DNA of 17,620 bases from assembly GCA_024278565.1 (NCBI GenBank), contig JAJRSY010000001.1:1-17620 (forward strand), written 5' to 3'. Source of the stretch: Bacteroidota bacterium. GTDB lineage: Bacteria; Bacteroidota; Bacteroidia; Flavobacteriales; Flavobacteriaceae. Made by a program: the position numbers and the translations under genes. Shown one piece after another: positions 16,273-17,620 of this stretch (positions are counted from its first letter, which is position 1; the number at the start of each line of letters is the position of its first letter). A model generated the notes under the pieces. That model searched no databases and was not told where the DNA came from. It saw only the letters and a list, made by a program, of their open reading frames with translations.

Positions 16273-16280
16273 ATTTCAAA

Positions 16281-17267
16281 ATGGAAAAAGTACTAATTAC
16301 AGGAGCAGCGGGGTTTTTGGGATCCCATTTGTGTGACCGTTTTATCAAAGAAGGGTTTCACGTAATAGCAATGGACAACCTAATAACAGGTGACCTAAAA
16401 AACATCGAACATTTGTTCAAGTTAGAGCAGTTCGAATACTACCACCATGACGTGACGAAGTTTGTTCATGTGCCGGGTAAGCTTGATTATATCCTGCATT
16501 TCGCTTCACCTGCAAGTCCGATAGATTATTTGAAAATCCCTATTCAAACGTTGAAAGTAGGCGCTTTGGGCACACATAACCTTTTGGGGTTGGCCAAAGA
16601 GAAAGGTGCTCGAATACTTATCGCTTCCACATCTGAGATATACGGTGATCCATTGGTGCATCCGCAGACTGAGGAGTACTATGGCAATGTGAACGCCATT
16701 GGCCCTAGGGGCGTATATGACGAAGCCAAACGCTTTCAAGAGTCCATTACCATGGCGTACCATCGTTTTCACGGTGTAGAGACGCGTATCGTTCGAATTT
16801 TTAACACCTATGGCCCAAGAATGCGACTCAATGACGGAAGAGTAATCCCTGCCTTTATGGGGCAGGCCTTAAGGGGCGAGGATCTGACCGTTTTCGGTGA
16901 TGGCTCACAAACACGTTCTTTCTGTTATGTAGATGATGAAATTGATGGTATTTACAGGTTGTTGATGAGTGATTATAGTTTGCCGGTCAATATTGGCAAT
17001 CCGCATGAGATTACCATTAGTGATTTTGCCGAGGAAATCATAAAACTTACGGGCACCGATCAAAAAGTGATTTACAAAGATTTGCCGCAAGATGACCCCA
17101 TGCAACGCCAACCAGATATCTCTAAAGCCAAGGAAATATTGGGTTGGGAGCCTAAGGTAGGCCGTGAGGAAGGCATGAAGAAAACATTCGATTTCTTCAA
17201 AACCTTATCGGTCGAAGAACTTGAGAGAACCGAGCACCGTGATTTTAAGGAAAGGAATAAGAAGTAA
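16281..17267 (+). CDS. UDP-glucuronate decarboxylase (UDP-xylose synthase), SDR family
   Basis: The protein has 328 residues and is a full-length extended short-chain dehydrogenase. The NAD-binding GAAGFLG lies at 8-14, STSEIYGDP at 116-124 with the decarboxylase-type glutamate E120, and the catalytic pair is Y146/K150 in YDEAK. The C-terminal half has RIFNTYGPRM and the substrate-binding DGRVIPAF. It converts UDP-glucuronate to UDP-xylose with NAD recycled, supplying xylose, or a precursor, to the polysaccharide made by this cluster. It is probably cotranscribed with the ATPase gene upstream. A terminator-like hairpin follows at 17292. Confidence 0.93.
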   Translation: MEKVLITGAAGFLGSHLCDRFIKEGFHVIAMDNLITGDLKNIEHLFKLEQFEYYHHDVTKFVHVPGKLDYILHFASPASPIDYLKIPIQTLKVGALGTHNLLGLAKEKGARILIASTSEIYGDPLVHPQTEEYYGNVNAIGPRGVYDEAKRFQESITMAYHRFHGVETRIVRIFNTYGPRMRLNDGRVIPAFMGQALRGEDLTVFGDGSQTRSFCYVDDEIDGIYRLLMSDYSLPVNIGNPHEITISDFAEEIIKLTGTDQKVIYKDLPQDDPMQRQPDISKAKEILGWEPKVGREEGMKKTFDFFKTLSVEELERTEHRDFKERNKK

Positions 17268-17291
17268 GCATAAAGAATTGTACTGATTTTT

Positions 17292-17320
17292 AAAAGGATT
17301 CTTTTTTAGGGTCCTTTTTT
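17292..17320 (+). terminator. Intrinsic terminator after the UDP-glucuronate decarboxylase gene
   Basis: AAAAGGA (17292-17298) pairs with TCCTTTT (17312-17318), and the T-run extends to 17320, starting 24 nt after the stop. An alternative inner stem (AAAAG/CTTTT at 17292-17305) is also followed by Ts. It marks the likely end of the cluster transcript. Confidence 0.6.
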
Positions 17321-17329
17321 GATTTAGGG

Positions 17330-17498
17330 TTTTAGTGTGTGTTCTTTCTAGCGCAATAGCATTGTTCGCTAAGCGAATAACCTTAAGTTCGGTTTTTTCT
17401 GTCCAATTTGGCGAACCAAATTCGGTATATTCTTCGGGAAGTGTTTTACTAAATTCTTTTAACCACGTTTTTACAGTAGTTATAAGATTGGCAAGAAC
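17330..17498 (-). pseudogene. Possible gene remnant (unidentified)
   Basis: One - strand frame is open here and reads like real protein, with ITTVKTWLKEFSKTLPEEY followed by FGSPNWTEKTELKVI and RLANNAIALERTHT. It has no start codon; upstream it runs into the GC-rich hairpins and stop codons, and downstream into the terminator and the decarboxylase gene. I do not recognise the family. A chance frame is possible. The opposite-strand frame (17335-17604) has an unnatural composition and looks like its shadow. Confidence 0.3.
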
Positions 17499-17499
17499 A

Positions 17500-17520
17500 C
17501 CCTGCGCTCTTGGCGCAGGG
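17500..17520. repeat. GC-rich hairpin repeat, copy 2 (REP-like)
   Basis: It is identical over all 21 bases to the hairpin at 105-125. The flanks differ: here it is followed 10 nt later by a second hairpin. Confidence 0.7.
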
Positions 17521-17530
17521 CTGAATTGCC

Positions 17531-17547
17531 TTCGTGCGCAGCACGAA
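17531..17547. repeat. Second hairpin next to REP-like copy 2
   Basis: TTCGTGC and GCACGAA form a perfect 7-bp stem around GCA. Together with the hairpin at 17500-17520 it makes a tandem pair, a layout seen in bacterial interspersed palindromic elements. The rest of the window (17548-17620) shows no gene I can support. Confidence 0.5.
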
Positions 17548-17620
17548 AACCGTATTTTTGGGTATGGTCAAAATTACGGAAGGCACTTGGCATTGGCACC
17601 ATAATGTTTCCGAATGTTAC

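Noticed and set aside
17335..17604. 89-residue + strand ORF near the right end
   Set aside because: It runs through two hairpins and its composition looks random. The opposite strand is more protein-like.

Overview
The window looks like a chromosome segment of a marine-type Flavobacteriia (Bacteroidota) species. Supporting signs are the low GC, tight gene packing, few Shine-Dalgarno sites, several matches to the Bacteroidota -7 promoter element TAnnTTTG, and protein families typical of flavobacterial exopolysaccharide loci. No rRNA, tRNA, CRISPR array or intact transposase was seen.

Region 1 (1-5612): the tail of an unidentified gene and a GC-rich hairpin precede a compact four-gene operon on the + strand. 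It encodes (i) a large membrane-anchored protein with a weakly CotH-like middle and a C-terminal right-handed beta-helix, (ii) a VTC-type polyphosphate polymerase domain protein, (iii) a DUF4956 membrane protein and (iv) a CotH kinase family protein. This is the best candidate for an undescribed system: a cytosolic polymerase, a membrane component and two probably extracytoplasmic proteins.

Region 2 (5613-7498): a small accessory island. It has a ParD/ParE toxin-antitoxin pair with a perfect palindrome and an apparently leaderless promoter, a 162-bp MITE-like imperfect palindrome whose first three bases form the parE stop codon, and a convergent pair on the - strand: an XRE regulator and a small antitoxin-like protein with no toxin beside it.

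Region 3 (7499-8647, - strand): a PLP-dependent threonine aldolase/beta-eliminating lyase family protein with a Tat-like N-terminus.

Region 4 (8855-17267, + strand): a polysaccharide biosynthesis cluster. It contains an alcohol-dehydrogenase/Gfo-Idh-MocA two-domain oxidoreductase, a heparinase II/III family protein, a WbuB-like GT4 glycosyltransferase, a WecA/MraY-like sugar-1-phosphate transferase and a UDP-glucuronate decarboxylase (UDP-xylose supply). The oxidoreductase gene has a one-base deletion after codon 14 relative to the expected reading frame. An AAA ATPase with a DUF4143 C-terminus sits between the last two cluster genes, behind a perfect 35-bp palindrome and a second leaderless-type promoter, and looks like an inserted passenger.

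The window ends in about 350 bp holding the cluster terminator, a possible gene remnant and a second copy of the hairpin seen near position 105.
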